Shown: positions 21,724 to 32,170 of the stretch, piece after piece
Numbering within the stretch: position 1 is the first letter of the stretch
How the letters are laid out: each line of letters starts with the position of its first letter
DNA from: Diplonema papillatum
Lineage: Eukaryota > Euglenozoa > Diplonemea > Diplonemida > Diplonemidae
Length of the DNA stretch: 64,000 bases
Direction: 5' to 3'
Assembly: GCA_030068145.1 (NCBI GenBank)
Contig: JAPJBO010000110.1
Coordinates: forward strand, 186,001-250,000
Translations under genes and position numbers: made by a program
Notes under the pieces: model-generated
What the model saw: the letters and a program-made list of their open reading frames with translations, nothing else
Told to the model about the DNA's origin: nothing
Databases searched by the model: none

Positions 21724-22111
21724 GCACATCGATGGTTCTGAAACATAGCACTGCGAATCTAGTTCCTTTTGACCTCGCAGAGACAACGAAGCTTCCTGCA
21801 ACGGAAAAAGACATTAATTCCCTCCCTATTTTGCGATGATCGCGCTTGCCCGCAGTTGTCTCTTCTAACCTGGCAACCGAGAGCCGAATCTAACCCCTCG
21901 GCTTTTGTACGTACGGCGCAATGCACTGATCGAACGATTCATGCTTCTGACACGTTCCGCTTCCTACATAACTGACAGGTCAATCCAAAGTGTGAGCGAG
22001 CGTGCGAGCTAGCGTGCGTGTGCGAGGCTGAAGAAAGCTGCAAGAACTAAATCCATCCTTTAGATTTGTCGAAAAGCAATAATCCCTCTTATCTTCCCCT
22101 CAACTTCCAAA

Positions 22112-22825
22112 ATGACCGGCGTCGGTTCGCAGCTTCAGACCAAGGGGTGCATGAAGGCGAACAACAACAACCAGCACCCTCAGGGTGCCGGGTACATGAA
22201 GCCGCGATCTGCAAACACGATCGGCACGAAGGTGCTCCCCGAGGCAAACCCGCCCCCGACGGGAACCAAGGGACACCACAAGGAAGAGATGAAGCACGAC
22301 CAACCATCCGTGTCTCAGGATGCTGACCTGGCCAAGCAGCAGGAGGAAGAACACGACCTGACGAAGAGTGAAGCGAAGAAGGAGAGAGAGACAAAAGACC
22401 GACACGAGTCGCGCCAAGGATTCGCTGACCATGGTCACCAGAAGAAGCACCAGATGGTGCAGGAAGAGCTGCTGACAGAGGCTGCAAGCCCCACCGACAT
22501 CCTGGATGTGCTGCACAAAAAGGACGTGCGCGAGATGGCAAAGAAGGAAGCCGAGAACGACAACGAGAACAAGACAGCGTACGCAGAGTACGAGCAGCAG
22601 GTGCAGGAGAAGGAGCAGCAGGTGGCAGACCTGAACGACAAGAAGCAAGAAAGACAAGTCGAGGCACCTCAACTGAAGGAGCTGAAGCGTGGCGACGACA
22701 ACGACGAAGACTCGTACATGAAGGTGCAGCAGCAACGCAACGACTTCAACAACGACTGTCTCAATCAGAGCAAGAACTCCGCCGGCGGAACGCCTGCCGT
22801 CGCTGATGTTGCGACATCGTCTTGA
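22112..22825 (+). CDS. Unknown hydrophilic protein of the tandem family, copy 4
   Basis: 237 residues, 1102 bp after copy 3. The N-terminal half (HPQG, SQDADLA, ERETKDRH) is like copy 3. The C-terminal half (NDNENK, KRGDDND, TPAVADVATSS) and the 3' flank are like copies 1 and 5. This is a mosaic, the mark of recombination or gene conversion within the family. Confidence 0.85.
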   Translation: MTGVGSQLQTKGCMKANNNNQHPQGAGYMKPRSANTIGTKVLPEANPPPTGTKGHHKEEMKHDQPSVSQDADLAKQQEEEHDLTKSEAKKERETKDRHESRQGFADHGHQKKHQMVQEELLTEAASPTDILDVLHKKDVREMAKKEAENDNENKTAYAEYEQQVQEKEQQVADLNDKKQERQVEAPQLKELKRGDDNDEDSYMKVQQQRNDFNNDCLNQSKNSAGGTPAVADVATSS

Positions 22826-24026
22826 GCCTCGTTTTCCAACTTATGTCGCTTGTGCATGGTCTGGTCTACTAACGAAGACCATCCTCACTCATTTCTGGTT
22901 TTAGCAATGAGTGTTTCCTCCCTGTTTTCTCGCCATGCGCTTGCATGACCTGGTTGCTTGCCTGACCTGCAACCGCCGTCCGACGTACTAACCTTTCGGA
23001 CCACAAGCCACGTACACTATTTTCGATCCCGTTTCTCTCTCCGTGGTATCTCGAAAGACTTTGGTTGCAACCAGACCATGTAGCTGCTTTTTTGATGCCG
23101 AACGCCCGCTGAAGGCGATGAGGAGTCGGGTCAACAGGACAGCGAAGCTCAAGAAACAGGCGATGGTGCCACTTGAAAGAGCTTCTGCTCCGTGTTGTCT
23201 GACGAGAACTGCCAAGAAAGGAGAAGCAATACTGCGTAGACGTCACTGGCGCAAGGGACTGCTGAGCGTTGACCTTTTTCAGGTTTCTTTTAGCCGAACA
23301 CATCCTGAAGGCTGTGCGAAAGCACTTTTCTCGACCTTCGTGGCATCGGGTCCTCGCCTCGTGTGTCCAAGCTTCAGTAGGCGTGGACCTGTTGCGCTCT
23401 GACGTTGAATCCTGAGAGCTGTTCTGTCATGTTCAGCAAGCAGTTCAGCCGAGGTCGCCATCGGGTGACTGCGAGAGCAACGGCAGAGGTCCGCTCGAAT
23501 ACGCCTGGCGGCCGGCCAGGTTGTGGCGCACAAGAGGCGTAGTACTTCGTTTTTTTCGTGCGGGCCGGATTGTACACGCACCGTCTTGTTTCCGCCCCTT
23601 GATGAGATCCCGGCCACCTGCTTTCGACTTCTTGGCCTTCGCAAGACGGAAAGCCCGGTCTTGCGGTCGTCCTTGTTGGGGTGCCCGAAACGTTTTGAGT
23701 TTGGGTTGGTTGGAACGCGTTGAGAGGCACGAGAGCAAGACGAGTTACATAGACAAGAAGCGAGGCACAGGCAAGGCCACTGGAAGGAACGCGAAAAGTG
23801 ATATGACACGGCGCAGGCGACAGGAGGAGGTAAATAGTCTCAAGCCCCGACTGCCGAATGTGTCGGCATCTGCGTACAGCCGAGAAGGCGGTCTCTTCCT
23901 TGCGTTCTCCTTCGGAGTGCCCGGCCGACGTTCGGCTGGTAGGGGGGGACTACCAGTTTCAAGCGCAACCACTTCGCAGATTTGTCGAAAAACAACAACA
24001 AAACCCTTCTAACAACACTTTCCAAA
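22826..24026. other. Spacer between array copies 4 and 5
   Basis: The first ~220 bp match the 3' flank of copy 1. Several overlapping open frames of up to 176 residues lie on both strands at 23279-24012, but none shows a recognisable motif and I do not call them. 23832-24026 is the 5' flank and leader of copy 5. Confidence 0.5.
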
Positions 24027-24740
24027 ATGACCGGCGTCGGTTCGCAGCTTCAGACCAAGGGGTGCATGAAGGCGAACAACAACAACCAGCACCCTCACGG
24101 TGCCGGGTACATGAAGCCGCGATCTGCAAACACGATCGGCACGAAGGTGCTCCCCGAGGCAAACCCGCCCCCGACGGGAACCAAGGGACACCACAAGGAA
24201 GAGATGAAGCACGACCAACCATCCGTGTCTCAGGAGGCTGAGCTGGCCAAGCAGCAGGAAGAAGAACACGACCTGACGAAGAGTGAAGCGAAGAAGGAGA
24301 GAGAGGCTAAGGACAGACACGAGTCGCGCCAAGGGTTCGCTGACCATGGACACCAGAAGAAGCACCAGATGGTGCAGGAAGAGCTGCTGACAGAGGCTGC
24401 AAGCCCCACCGACATCCTGGATGTGCTGCACAAAAAGGACGTGCGCGAGATGGCAAAGAAGGAAGCCGAGAACGACACCGAGAACAAGACAGCGTACGCA
24501 GAGTACGAGCAGCAGGTGCAGGAGAAGGAGCAGCAGGTGGCAGACCTGAACGACAAGAAGCAAGAAAGACAAGTCGAGGCACCTCAACTGAAGGAGCTGA
24601 AGCGTGGCGACGACAACGACGAAGACTCGTACATGAAGGTGCAGCAGCAACGCAACGACTTCAACAACGACTGTCTCAATCAGAGCAAGAACTCCGCCGG
24701 CGGAACGCCTGCCGTCGCTGATGTTGCGACGTCGTCTTGA
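24027..24740 (+). CDS. Unknown hydrophilic protein of the tandem family, copy 5
   Basis: 237 residues from the ATG at 24027; the frame is open a further 15 codons upstream, but without an ATG. It carries HPHG, SQEAELA, EREAKDRH, NDTENK, KRGDDND and TPAVADVATSS, so it combines states seen separately in copies 2 and 4. The 5' leader resembles copy 2. The 3' flank, with GCCGACGAGCG, is unlike any other copy. Confidence 0.85.
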   Translation: MTGVGSQLQTKGCMKANNNNQHPHGAGYMKPRSANTIGTKVLPEANPPPTGTKGHHKEEMKHDQPSVSQEAELAKQQEEEHDLTKSEAKKEREAKDRHESRQGFADHGHQKKHQMVQEELLTEAASPTDILDVLHKKDVREMAKKEAENDTENKTAYAEYEQQVQEKEQQVADLNDKKQERQVEAPQLKELKRGDDNDEDSYMKVQQQRNDFNNDCLNQSKNSAGGTPAVADVATSS

Positions 24741-25823
24741 GCCGACGAGCGTGTTGCGTTTCGCCCCTCTGACCTTTCGCTCACGAAAATGAAAACATGA
24801 AATGAGTTGCAAGAACGTTGCGACCTTTGGTCGCAGCGCACGATTCCTCCCTCGTTTAAGCTTTCTTACCGCAGTGCGAAGCCTGCCCGGCACTCGCTCT
24901 GGCCGACTCTATCCCCCTCGGCCCCACGTTCGGCGGTGACCTACTTGCGTTTGCACCCTTTCTTGTTCTCCGGCGTACCTCCGCAGTATGTTGCACTTGC
25001 AGCTGATTGTCGCTGATCTCGGACTGCGTTGTCCTGCATCTTGGTCCGTGTCCTGTATTTCGGACTGTAGCACATAGACCCATATCTCGTGCAAACGGTG
25101 CGGGGTTGGCACGTTTCGTCGTGAATCAGCGATCTTCATGTCCATCAGGGTAAAACTTCTCTCACACAGCCTTTCGAGCTGAGACACCCCCCGTACCAAT
25201 TCACAAACCTACAGCCAAGACCACACGTACCCACATTGATACTTTGTTTTGGGATTGTCGATTTGTGCAAGTGTTGACATGGTTGACGGGCGAATGTTGC
25301 GGCGGCAACAGGGTCTCGTGCTCGACTTTGAAGTCGAGAGAGACACAGAGACGAGTTAGGGTGCAGGGATCATCTCTCCGGCTAGTTTCCGGTCTCCGTA
25401 CTTCTCATCGTAGCGTATGTCGCTTTGGATGCGCGAGTTGGGCACTTGGATCCGCTTCGCCTCGTTACCAAAGCACAGACAGCTATCTCAGAAACCAAGA
25501 CCGCTGCGTCTGCCACCCGTCCGGAATCACTGATTTGGTTGCGTCAGCCTCGAACAGAGAGAACAGGTGGCACGTCGCTCGATGTACCACGTTGTTGTCA
25601 GAGCAAAAAGTCTGCTACCGAATGCCATGCTTGCGGCAGCCCTAGCAAACCTTCGCAAACCGAACAGAAACTGAAAAAGAAAAGCCCAAAAGACCTCGGG
25701 GATCGCCGCTGATTTCCCGCAGGTTGGGCGAGACACACGTTTTTCAACACACACACACACACGCCCACACACCTCACACCCACCCCAGCTAACACGCTGC
25801 CCAAAACTTTCATTTTTAATGAA
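24741..25823. other. Intergenic interval
   Basis: No supported gene. A CA-rich microsatellite (about 25748-25772) lies 50 bp upstream of the next start codon. Confidence 0.5.
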
Positions 25824-28800
25824 ATGGCACGCAGCAATATCGTAAGTGAGAATTTGGTCGAGCTATTGGTAGAAGCAGTCGAAAGGTTGTCGAAGCCGGT
25901 GCCTGAGGCGTTATGTGAAGCACAGCGCGACGCGGTGCTGGAGCTGATGCAGGTGACGAGGGAGAAGACGTTCCTGTACGTGGCGGACCGGGAAAGCTTC
26001 GTGCTGGAAGGCGAGTGCGCGTCGCAGGTGGCGGAGGAGGGCAACATCAAGCTGAACGAGATCGAGTCGGAGACGGAAGGTCCGAATCGGCACTGCGTCA
26101 CCCACGGGTTCTGCGTCGTCGACACGACGAAGCGCGTCCACACGCAAGTCGACCTCAAAATCAAACCGAGCGAAGCGACCATCCGCCAAGCCCTCGACCG
26201 GTACGGAAGAGACCTGATCATGCACGGGACCTGCGTTCCCATTACGAAGGGCAAGCTGGTGCCGCAGACGACGCCTTCCCCGTTTAGAGTCCACGTTGCG
26301 GACGTATTCGAACAAGAAGGATCGAACAGATGGTCCGGCCTGTGGCTGAAGTCGACGCTGTACCAGGTGTGGTACCGGATCCCGACCAAAGGAAAACGGT
26401 ATAAGGAGAGCGCCGCCACGAGGCACGCGGTGGCTGGTTGCTTCGGACCGGAATGGTGCCGCTGGGAGAGGTGTTGGAAGCCGAGGGCGAGCGACTACGG
26501 ACCGGACTGGGAGGCTGCGAAGCGGAAGAAGAGGAAGCCGAAGGATACTGTATCCGTGGATTTGTTGAAGGCGGCTCGGAAGCTCCTCATCAAGGCCGCG
26601 GTTCGATTCAACCCGGCCGACCGAGAAGCGGCGCGAGCCGAGGAAATCACGAAGGAAGAGCTACCGAACGATTTCTCCGAGTTCTTCCCGCCCCGGTCCC
26701 TCATCTTCATCGCCCCGCATCTCCTCACCCGTACGCAGGTTCGACCGTGGTCCTTCCACGTGCCCATTGAGTCGAGCTTCCCGCATCACGTTCTCTGCTT
26801 CGGCGTCCTCCACAAGTCCAACCCAGTCCCCGTGTCCCAATACCTCACCTCCCACGCCCGACCGGCGGCTGCCTCCGCCGTCACCCCGTCCAGCACCCCG
26901 TTGCATCCCATCGCGTCGCAATCGTCGTGCGTCTTCACAACCGACACCGCCGCCTCGTCCCCCGCCTGCACCGCTTCGCCGTCGCGGGCCGGCGGGCGGG
27001 CAGCATCCAAAGTGAAGCTGCTTGACGCGGACGCTGCCCAGTCCGTTGGCGTCGAAGATGAACCGGCGCAGCTGCAGCAGCAGCAACAGCAGCAGCAACA
27101 GCAGCAGCAACAGCAGCAGCAACAACCGCAGCAAGCCGAACACGATCGAACCGCTCACTCGGCGCAGCAGCGAGAAGACGACATCGACGTGCAGCTTTCG
27201 CAGGACGGCCTGACGGAGGAGATGACGTCGAGCAGCGGCGTTGCGTGCCAGATGTCGGATGTCGGCGGTGGCGGCGCTGCGCACTGCGAACAGGGTGAAG
27301 CGGTTGCTGGCAGCGCCGCGGCGAGCCCCGTGGCGGCGGCAGGCAAAGCGCAGTTCCCGGATTCCAGCGCAGAGGACCAGCCTCGCCAGACTAGCCACTG
27401 CACCCCGCTCGGCGGGGCGGCGGCCGCCTGCGCCAACCACGCGACCCAGCCTGCCACCGAAAGCGTGCTGTCGCAACTTGCCGCGCAGTTCCTGCCCAGT
27501 CAAGAAGAATCCGAGCCGGACGGCAACCCGCCCGCCCGCGTAGCAGCCGCCGCCGTCGAAGGCTCGCTGGACTGCCCGCTCCGCGCCGTACAGCCGGGGG
27601 TCGATGCAGGCCCCGACGAGGAAGAAAACGGTGGGACTCATGACAACCCGCCCGCCAGCCCGCCCTCCTCGCCGTGTGCCACGCCCAAGGCGGCGCCCTC
27701 GTTTCCGACGGCCACGACGCCGTGCGCCGCCAGGGCCGCGGCCCTTCGCGACCAGCTCGAAGAACCCGCAACGCCCGACATCCACCTGTCCCCCCCCGAA
27801 TCCGACGCAGAGGCGCCTCCCGGCGACCTCGAAGGGTTCGACGCGCCGGCCCCGCTGGCGCCGGGCGAAAACCCCCCCGCAGCCTCCGACCCAGCTTCGT
27901 CGGCGACCGACTTCCACGCAGTGGATCTCCGCACGGATTCCCCCCGGCCTTGCCCCGCCCAGGCCCCGGGCCCCTCGACGCCGCCGAGCCAGCCGACCAC
28001 CCGAGGGGAGCAAGAGCTGGCGTCCACCGCCCCTCCAGCCGGGCCCACGGAGCAACCCGCTGCGGGCGGGGGCTCGGGTTCGCAGCAGCCACCGAGCCAG
28101 CTGGCCACCCGAGGGGAGCAAGAGCTGGCGTCCACCGCCCCTTCAGCGGGCGAGGGCTCGGGTTCGCAGCAGCAGCCGCCCACGCCGCCGAGCCAGCCTA
28201 CCACCCGCGCTTCGCCGCCGGCGGGAGGGGAGGCAGAGCTGGCGTCCACCGCCCCTCTGGGCGGGCCCACGAGGCTACCCGCGGCCGGCGGAGGCTCGGG
28301 TGCGGAGCAGCCGCCGTCGCCGGAGGCGCGGCGCGTGACCGTGGCGGAGTGCACGGAGGGCCTGCGGAGCTGCATTAAAGTGCCCCCAGGGGTGGGCACG
28401 CGGGGAGGTGGTCGAGAGACCACCCCGGATCACCCCACGAAGGCAGCTGGGTGGTTGGACGCGGGTTCCGGACACGCGTTGGCCGCCGGCAGCGGCGAGG
28501 GGGAAAAGGTCAGCGACGACGTGAGCGACGAGCATTTTCTGTTTGCGACGACGTTCGCGTATTCCACCCGGTCCGTGATGCACGTGTGCTTTCCGATCGG
28601 GAAGGCGGAGCGGACGGTGGAGAAGTTGTACAAGGTCATGAACGAGGCGGAGGTCCCGTTCTTCATCCCGACCGACGACGCGCAGCGCCGCCTCGACGGC
28701 GTCGCCAGCGACATCACCTCGCACACCCGCGAGTACTTCCACAAAACCGGCACCGCCAACCGCACCCCGTCCCCCCCGTCGGCGGCGCTGCGCAGCGTGA

Positions 28801-30575
28801 CGTTCCACACGCCGCTCGAAACACCCGGGCGGCTCGACCAGCTGCCGCCCGCCGACTCCCCTGGCGACGACGCGACGCCGTTCAAACGCGCGAAAGCCGC
28901 CGGAGACGGCGCCGAAGCGCGGGTCAGGTTCGCCGTAGACTCCTCGCCGGGCGGCGAGGAGGGAACCCCGGGGGACCCGCCGCCTTCGGCGGCGGCGCCG
29001 GACGGCGGAAACGGGGACGAGGGCCGCGGGCGGAGCCCCGCGGGGGGAAACGTGGGTCTGCGTGGCGCCGCGTGGGAGCCGGCTTCCAAGCGCGTGGGGG
29101 GCGGCACGGCAGAGGGCGCACCTGACGCAGCGAGCGAGCTGTGTGGACCGAACACACGCCCGAGCAATCCGCTGGATGCTGCAGGCGACGACGACGACAA
29201 CGAGTGTGCCGCGAAGCGCAAGAAGAACCCGTTAAGCGTGGAAGCGACAGAAGCCGCGAGCCCGAACCATCGAGGTCCTCCGCGGGACGGAGCCGAACCC
29301 GCGCCCATCAACTCCGGCGCCCTTCCCGACGGAAGCGGCGCGGGATCAGCCGTGAAATGCAAAAAGGGCCCAAGCGAAGCCGAGAAGTGCGCAACGGAAG
29401 CCGCCAGTCCAAACCATCGAGGTCCCCAGCGGGGGAGAGCTCAACCCGCGCCCATCAACTCCGGCCTCCGCGACGGAAGCGGCGCAGAATCGCCCGCGAA
29501 ACGCAAAAAGGGCCCGCCAAGCGAAGCCGCCGAGTGCGCAAAGGAAGCCGCCGGTCCTCTGCGGGAGAAGGTTGCACCCGCGCCGAAATCCAGCGACCTT
29601 CCCGACGGAAGCGGCGCAGATTCGGCCGCGAAACGCAAAAAGGGCCCGCCAAACGTAGCCGACAAGCGCGCCACGGAAGCCGCCAGTCCGAACCATCGAG
29701 GCCCCCAGCGGGAGAAAGAGAGAGCTGAACCCGCGCCGAAATCCAGCGACCTTCCCAACGGAAGCGGCGCAGAACCGGCCGCGAACCGCAAAAAGGGTCC
29801 GCCAAGCGAAGCCGACAAGCGCGCGAAGGAAGCCGCCAGTCCGAGGCATCGAGGCCCCCAGCGGGAGAAAGCTGAACCGACGCGGAACTCCGGCGCCCTT
29901 CCCGACGGAAGCGGCGCAGAACCAGCCGCGAAGCGAAAGCGCGGACGACCCAGCGACGAAGCGGGCGACCGGCCTGACCGAAGCGTCAGCGCCAGCGCCA
30001 CGAAGCGGAAAAAGGAGCAACCCGGCGGCAGCGCCGCCGACGGCGTAGCGAAGAGGAAGAACAGCCCGGCGGCGGCGCGCCCGGGCGTCGAAGCCCTCTC
30101 CGAACCCCGGACTCGGACGGCCGACGCCGCCGCGAAGCGCCGGCGGACGGAAGCCGAGGACGACGACGGCAAAAGTAAACGGCCGCGCGCGCTGTCCGAC
30201 AAGACGAACACCGGGACCCCCCAGCCCGCTGCAGCCGCCCGGGTGATCTCCGACCGCAAAGTGGCGCCGGCGGCAAAGCAAGCCGCGGGACCCCCTGCTC
30301 CCGCGCCGAAGCCGTCGCCCGGGGCCGCGGAAGGTCCGCCGAAGCGGCCGGAAGGCTCGCCGGCCCCGCCCAACGGGCGGCCGCAGCCGTTGGCGCCGCC
30401 GCCTCTGGCGGGCGGGGCGCAGGCGCCGCCGGTCGTCCACCGCATCGCGCTGAAGGCCGCCGGGAAAAAAGCTCATACGCCGGTACGGGGCAGGCAAAGC
30501 ACAGGCGGCCACGCCAAGCCCGCGACACCATTGGCGGTGAACCAACAGCCTGCTGACTCCTCGAAGACTCTGTAG
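25824..30575 (+). CDS. 1583-residue low-complexity protein with NLS-like repeats
   Basis: One long frame from ATG 25824 to TAG 30573. Residues 1-290 look globular, with Trp/Cys-rich stretches around 190-220 (CFGPEWCRWERCW); I do not recognise this domain. A polyQ run covers ~417-437 (CAG/CAA microsatellite, 27073-27134). Residues ~440-890 are Pro/Ala/Ser-rich with degenerate repeats of the type ELASTAP. A second possibly folded segment (~904-985, FLFATTFAYSTRSVMHVCFP) follows. Residues ~1123-1386 hold six or seven ~35-residue repeats, each with an AAKRKKGPPS-like basic motif and AASPNHRGPQR. The last repeat ends KRKRGRPSD (about 1370), an AT-hook-like core. The basic clusters suggest nuclear localisation and perhaps DNA binding; that is inference. 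A small intron inside 26700-26760 cannot be excluded. Confidence 0.78.
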   Translation: MARSNIVSENLVELLVEAVERLSKPVPEALCEAQRDAVLELMQVTREKTFLYVADRESFVLEGECASQVAEEGNIKLNEIESETEGPNRHCVTHGFCVVDTTKRVHTQVDLKIKPSEATIRQALDRYGRDLIMHGTCVPITKGKLVPQTTPSPFRVHVADVFEQEGSNRWSGLWLKSTLYQVWYRIPTKGKRYKESAATRHAVAGCFGPEWCRWERCWKPRASDYGPDWEAAKRKKRKPKDTVSVDLLKAARKLLIKAAVRFNPADREAARAEEITKEELPNDFSEFFPPRSLIFIAPHLLTRTQVRPWSFHVPIESSFPHHVLCFGVLHKSNPVPVSQYLTSHARPAAASAVTPSSTPLHPIASQSSCVFTTDTAASSPACTASPSRAGGRAASKVKLLDADAAQSVGVEDEPAQLQQQQQQQQQQQQQQQQQPQQAEHDRTAHSAQQREDDIDVQLSQDGLTEEMTSSSGVACQMSDVGGGGAAHCEQGEAVAGSAAASPVAAAGKAQFPDSSAEDQPRQTSHCTPLGGAAAACANHATQPATESVLSQLAAQFLPSQEESEPDGNPPARVAAAAVEGSLDCPLRAVQPGVDAGPDEEENGGTHDNPPASPPSSPCATPKAAPSFPTATTPCAARAAALRDQLEEPATPDIHLSPPESDAEAPPGDLEGFDAPAPLAPGENPPAASDPASSATDFHAVDLRTDSPRPCPAQAPGPSTPPSQPTTRGEQELASTAPPAGPTEQPAAGGGSGSQQPPSQLATRGEQELASTAPSAGEGSGSQQQPPTPPSQPTTRASPPAGGEAELASTAPLGGPTRLPAAGGGSGAEQPPSPEARRVTVAECTEGLRSCIKVPPGVGTRGGGRETTPDHPTKAAGWLDAGSGHALAAGSGEGEKVSDDVSDEHFLFATTFAYSTRSVMHVCFPIGKAERTVEKLYKVMNEAEVPFFIPTDDAQRRLDGVASDITSHTREYFHKTGTANRTPSPPSAALRSVTFHTPLETPGRLDQLPPADSPGDDATPFKRAKAAGDGAEARVRFAVDSSPGGEEGTPGDPPPSAAAPDGGNGDEGRGRSPAGGNVGLRGAAWEPASKRVGGGTAEGAPDAASELCGPNTRPSNPLDAAGDDDDNECAAKRKKNPLSVEATEAASPNHRGPPRDGAEPAPINSGALPDGSGAGSAVKCKKGPSEAEKCATEAASPNHRGPQRGRAQPAPINSGLRDGSGAESPAKRKKGPPSEAAECAKEAAGPLREKVAPAPKSSDLPDGSGADSAAKRKKGPPNVADKRATEAASPNHRGPQREKERAEPAPKSSDLPNGSGAEPAANRKKGPPSEADKRAKEAASPRHRGPQREKAEPTRNSGALPDGSGAEPAAKRKRGRPSDEAGDRPDRSVSASATKRKKEQPGGSAADGVAKRKNSPAAARPGVEALSEPRTRTADAAAKRRRTEAEDDDGKSKRPRALSDKTNTGTPQPAAAARVISDRKVAPAAKQAAGPPAPAPKPSPGAAEGPPKRPEGSPAPPNGRPQPLAPPPLAGGAQAPPVVHRIALKAAGKKAHTPVRGRQSTGGHAKPATPLAVNQQPADSSKTL
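27073..27134 (+). repeat. CAG/CAA microsatellite encoding polyglutamine
   Basis: A run of CAG and CAA codons inside the 1583-residue protein gene. It is likely length-polymorphic. Confidence 0.9.
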
Positions 30576-30969
30576 CTTGCAGCAGGTCCGAGAGAACAGG
30601 AAGCCGAGGACGTTTATTAGTTATGTTGTGTACTGCTCTGGTGTCCGATTCCCACAGTAAAACTGAGAGACATGAGAGCAACGCAAAGCATCGCCCATGG
30701 CAAGGCCTGCAACATGCCCACGCTGAACTCGACGCCTTCAGAGATTACAGAAGAAGGAGTATCCAAGTGGCTTTCCAGGGAAACGTGAATATAGAAGGGA
30801 GTAGTACTACAAGCGGCTATTCGACACCTGTCGGGCCGTCTGCCCCGTTGCTTGCCGCCACTGGCTCCGAAGGAATTGCGAGGTGAACCAGTTCCAACAC
30901 ACAGCTGCCTCGATTTTGTTGAAATCGACGGTAGCATTATGAAAAGAAGCACACTCACACTCTCTCTGA

Positions 30970-31005
<36 letters not shown>

Positions 31006-31189
31006 CCCTCTCTCACTAGCACGCACTCTGTCTCTCACTCACTCACACACCCCGATACGCCCACGGAGCTATGGCGGAAACGCGAACGAGGAGAAAGCCC
31101 ACGCTTACGCGGCGGCAAGCGAGACGAACAGAACCCTCCCCGAACAATGTGCCTGTCCTTTTTCCGACGAACCCAGTTTGTTCCAGTGG
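30576..31189. other. Intergenic interval with CA microsatellite
   Basis: No supported gene. A (CA)n tract of about 30 bp lies at 30971-31001, flanked by further CT/CA-rich sequence. Confidence 0.6.
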
Positions 31190-31339
31190 TCGGAACCCAG
31201 TCCAGGGGACTTTAAAAACCAGACACCGGGAAAACCCGGTGTGTCAAAAAAAGAGGAAAAAAAAAAAAAAGTCAGAAAATTTCTGGGAAAAAAAAATTTC
31301 CAGATTTCTGTTTTGTCACTGTGTAGGCTGGAAATCTTC

Positions 31340-31800
31340 TTTCGTGGGAAGGGAAACTGGTGGTGGAAAGTTTTCTCACGACAGAAAACTGATGAAAATT
31401 TTCTCGTGGAAACTGCTGGCGGAAATTTCTTTTGTGGAATACTGTTGGTATAAATTTTTCTCACGACAGAAAACTGATGGAAATTTTCTCGTGGCGGAAA
31501 CTACTGGCGGAAATTTCTCTCGTGGTGGAAACCTGGTGGAAATGTTCTCGTGGAAACTACTGGCGGATATTTCGTTGTGGAATACAGTTGGTGGAAATTT
31601 TCTCACGACAGAAAACTGATGGAAATTTTCTCATGGCAGAAACCACCGGCGGAAATTTCTTTCACGGGAAGCTTGGCGGAAAACTTTTCTAACAGAAATT
31701 GTTGGTGGAAATGTTTTCTAAGGGAACCCATCGGTGGAAATTTCTCGTGGCAGAAACCTGATGATGAGTGGCGGAAATTTCTTTCATGGAAAACTGTTTT
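31340..31800. repeat. Degenerate minisatellite
   Basis: About 15 irregular units of roughly 20-35 bp built on GGAAATTTTCTCGTGG and GAAACT.GTGG. The composition is sharply more AT-rich than the surroundings. Open frames across it are a by-product of the repeat. Confidence 0.75.
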
Positions 31801-31840
31801 GCGATCTTCGTACTTAGCTGGCTGGCCAGAAAGGCGCCAA

Positions 31841-32170
31841 AAAATTTCCGCGCCTGCGGCGCAGGTATTTTGGCTGAGTATCTTTTGTAATGGGGCTACC
31901 GCATTATTTGCTCATTCTGTTCACAGTGTTCCACCGTGGCAGGCAATGCAGGGGCGTTGTGCAGGACGAAAACGAAAACCTGCTGCAGCCGGTGAACAAC
32001 CAACGTGTTTCCGTCCATCTGTTTAGCGGTAAGTGCGACCGTCAAAATTTCCGCGCCTGCGGCGCAGGTTTAATTGACATGTCAGCCAACCTAGTTGTGA
32101 CGAGCCACCCTACTGCCCATTTTGATCCGTAAGTGCGACCGTTTAAAAGTTTCCGCGCCTGCGACGCAGG
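31841..32170. repeat. Three copies of a GC palindrome motif
   Basis: TTTCCGCGCCTGCGGCGCAG occurs at about 31845, 32048 and, with one change, 32150. The last two are preceded by GTAAGTGCGACCGT. The core GCGCCTGCGGCGC is nearly self-complementary. Confidence 0.7.

Noticed and set aside
23279-23809. 176-residue antisense frame between array copies 4 and 5
   Set aside because: Several frames on both strands are open here, and none shows a domain or a good start context.
29346-30545. 399-residue antisense frame opposite the 1583-residue protein
   Set aside because: It is low-complexity Arg/Gly/Phe repeats mirroring the sense repeats, with no independent support.
31071-31700. Open frames across the AT-rich minisatellite (up to 182 residues)
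   Set aside because: Repeat unit lengths keep several frames open at once. There is no start context or recognisable motif.
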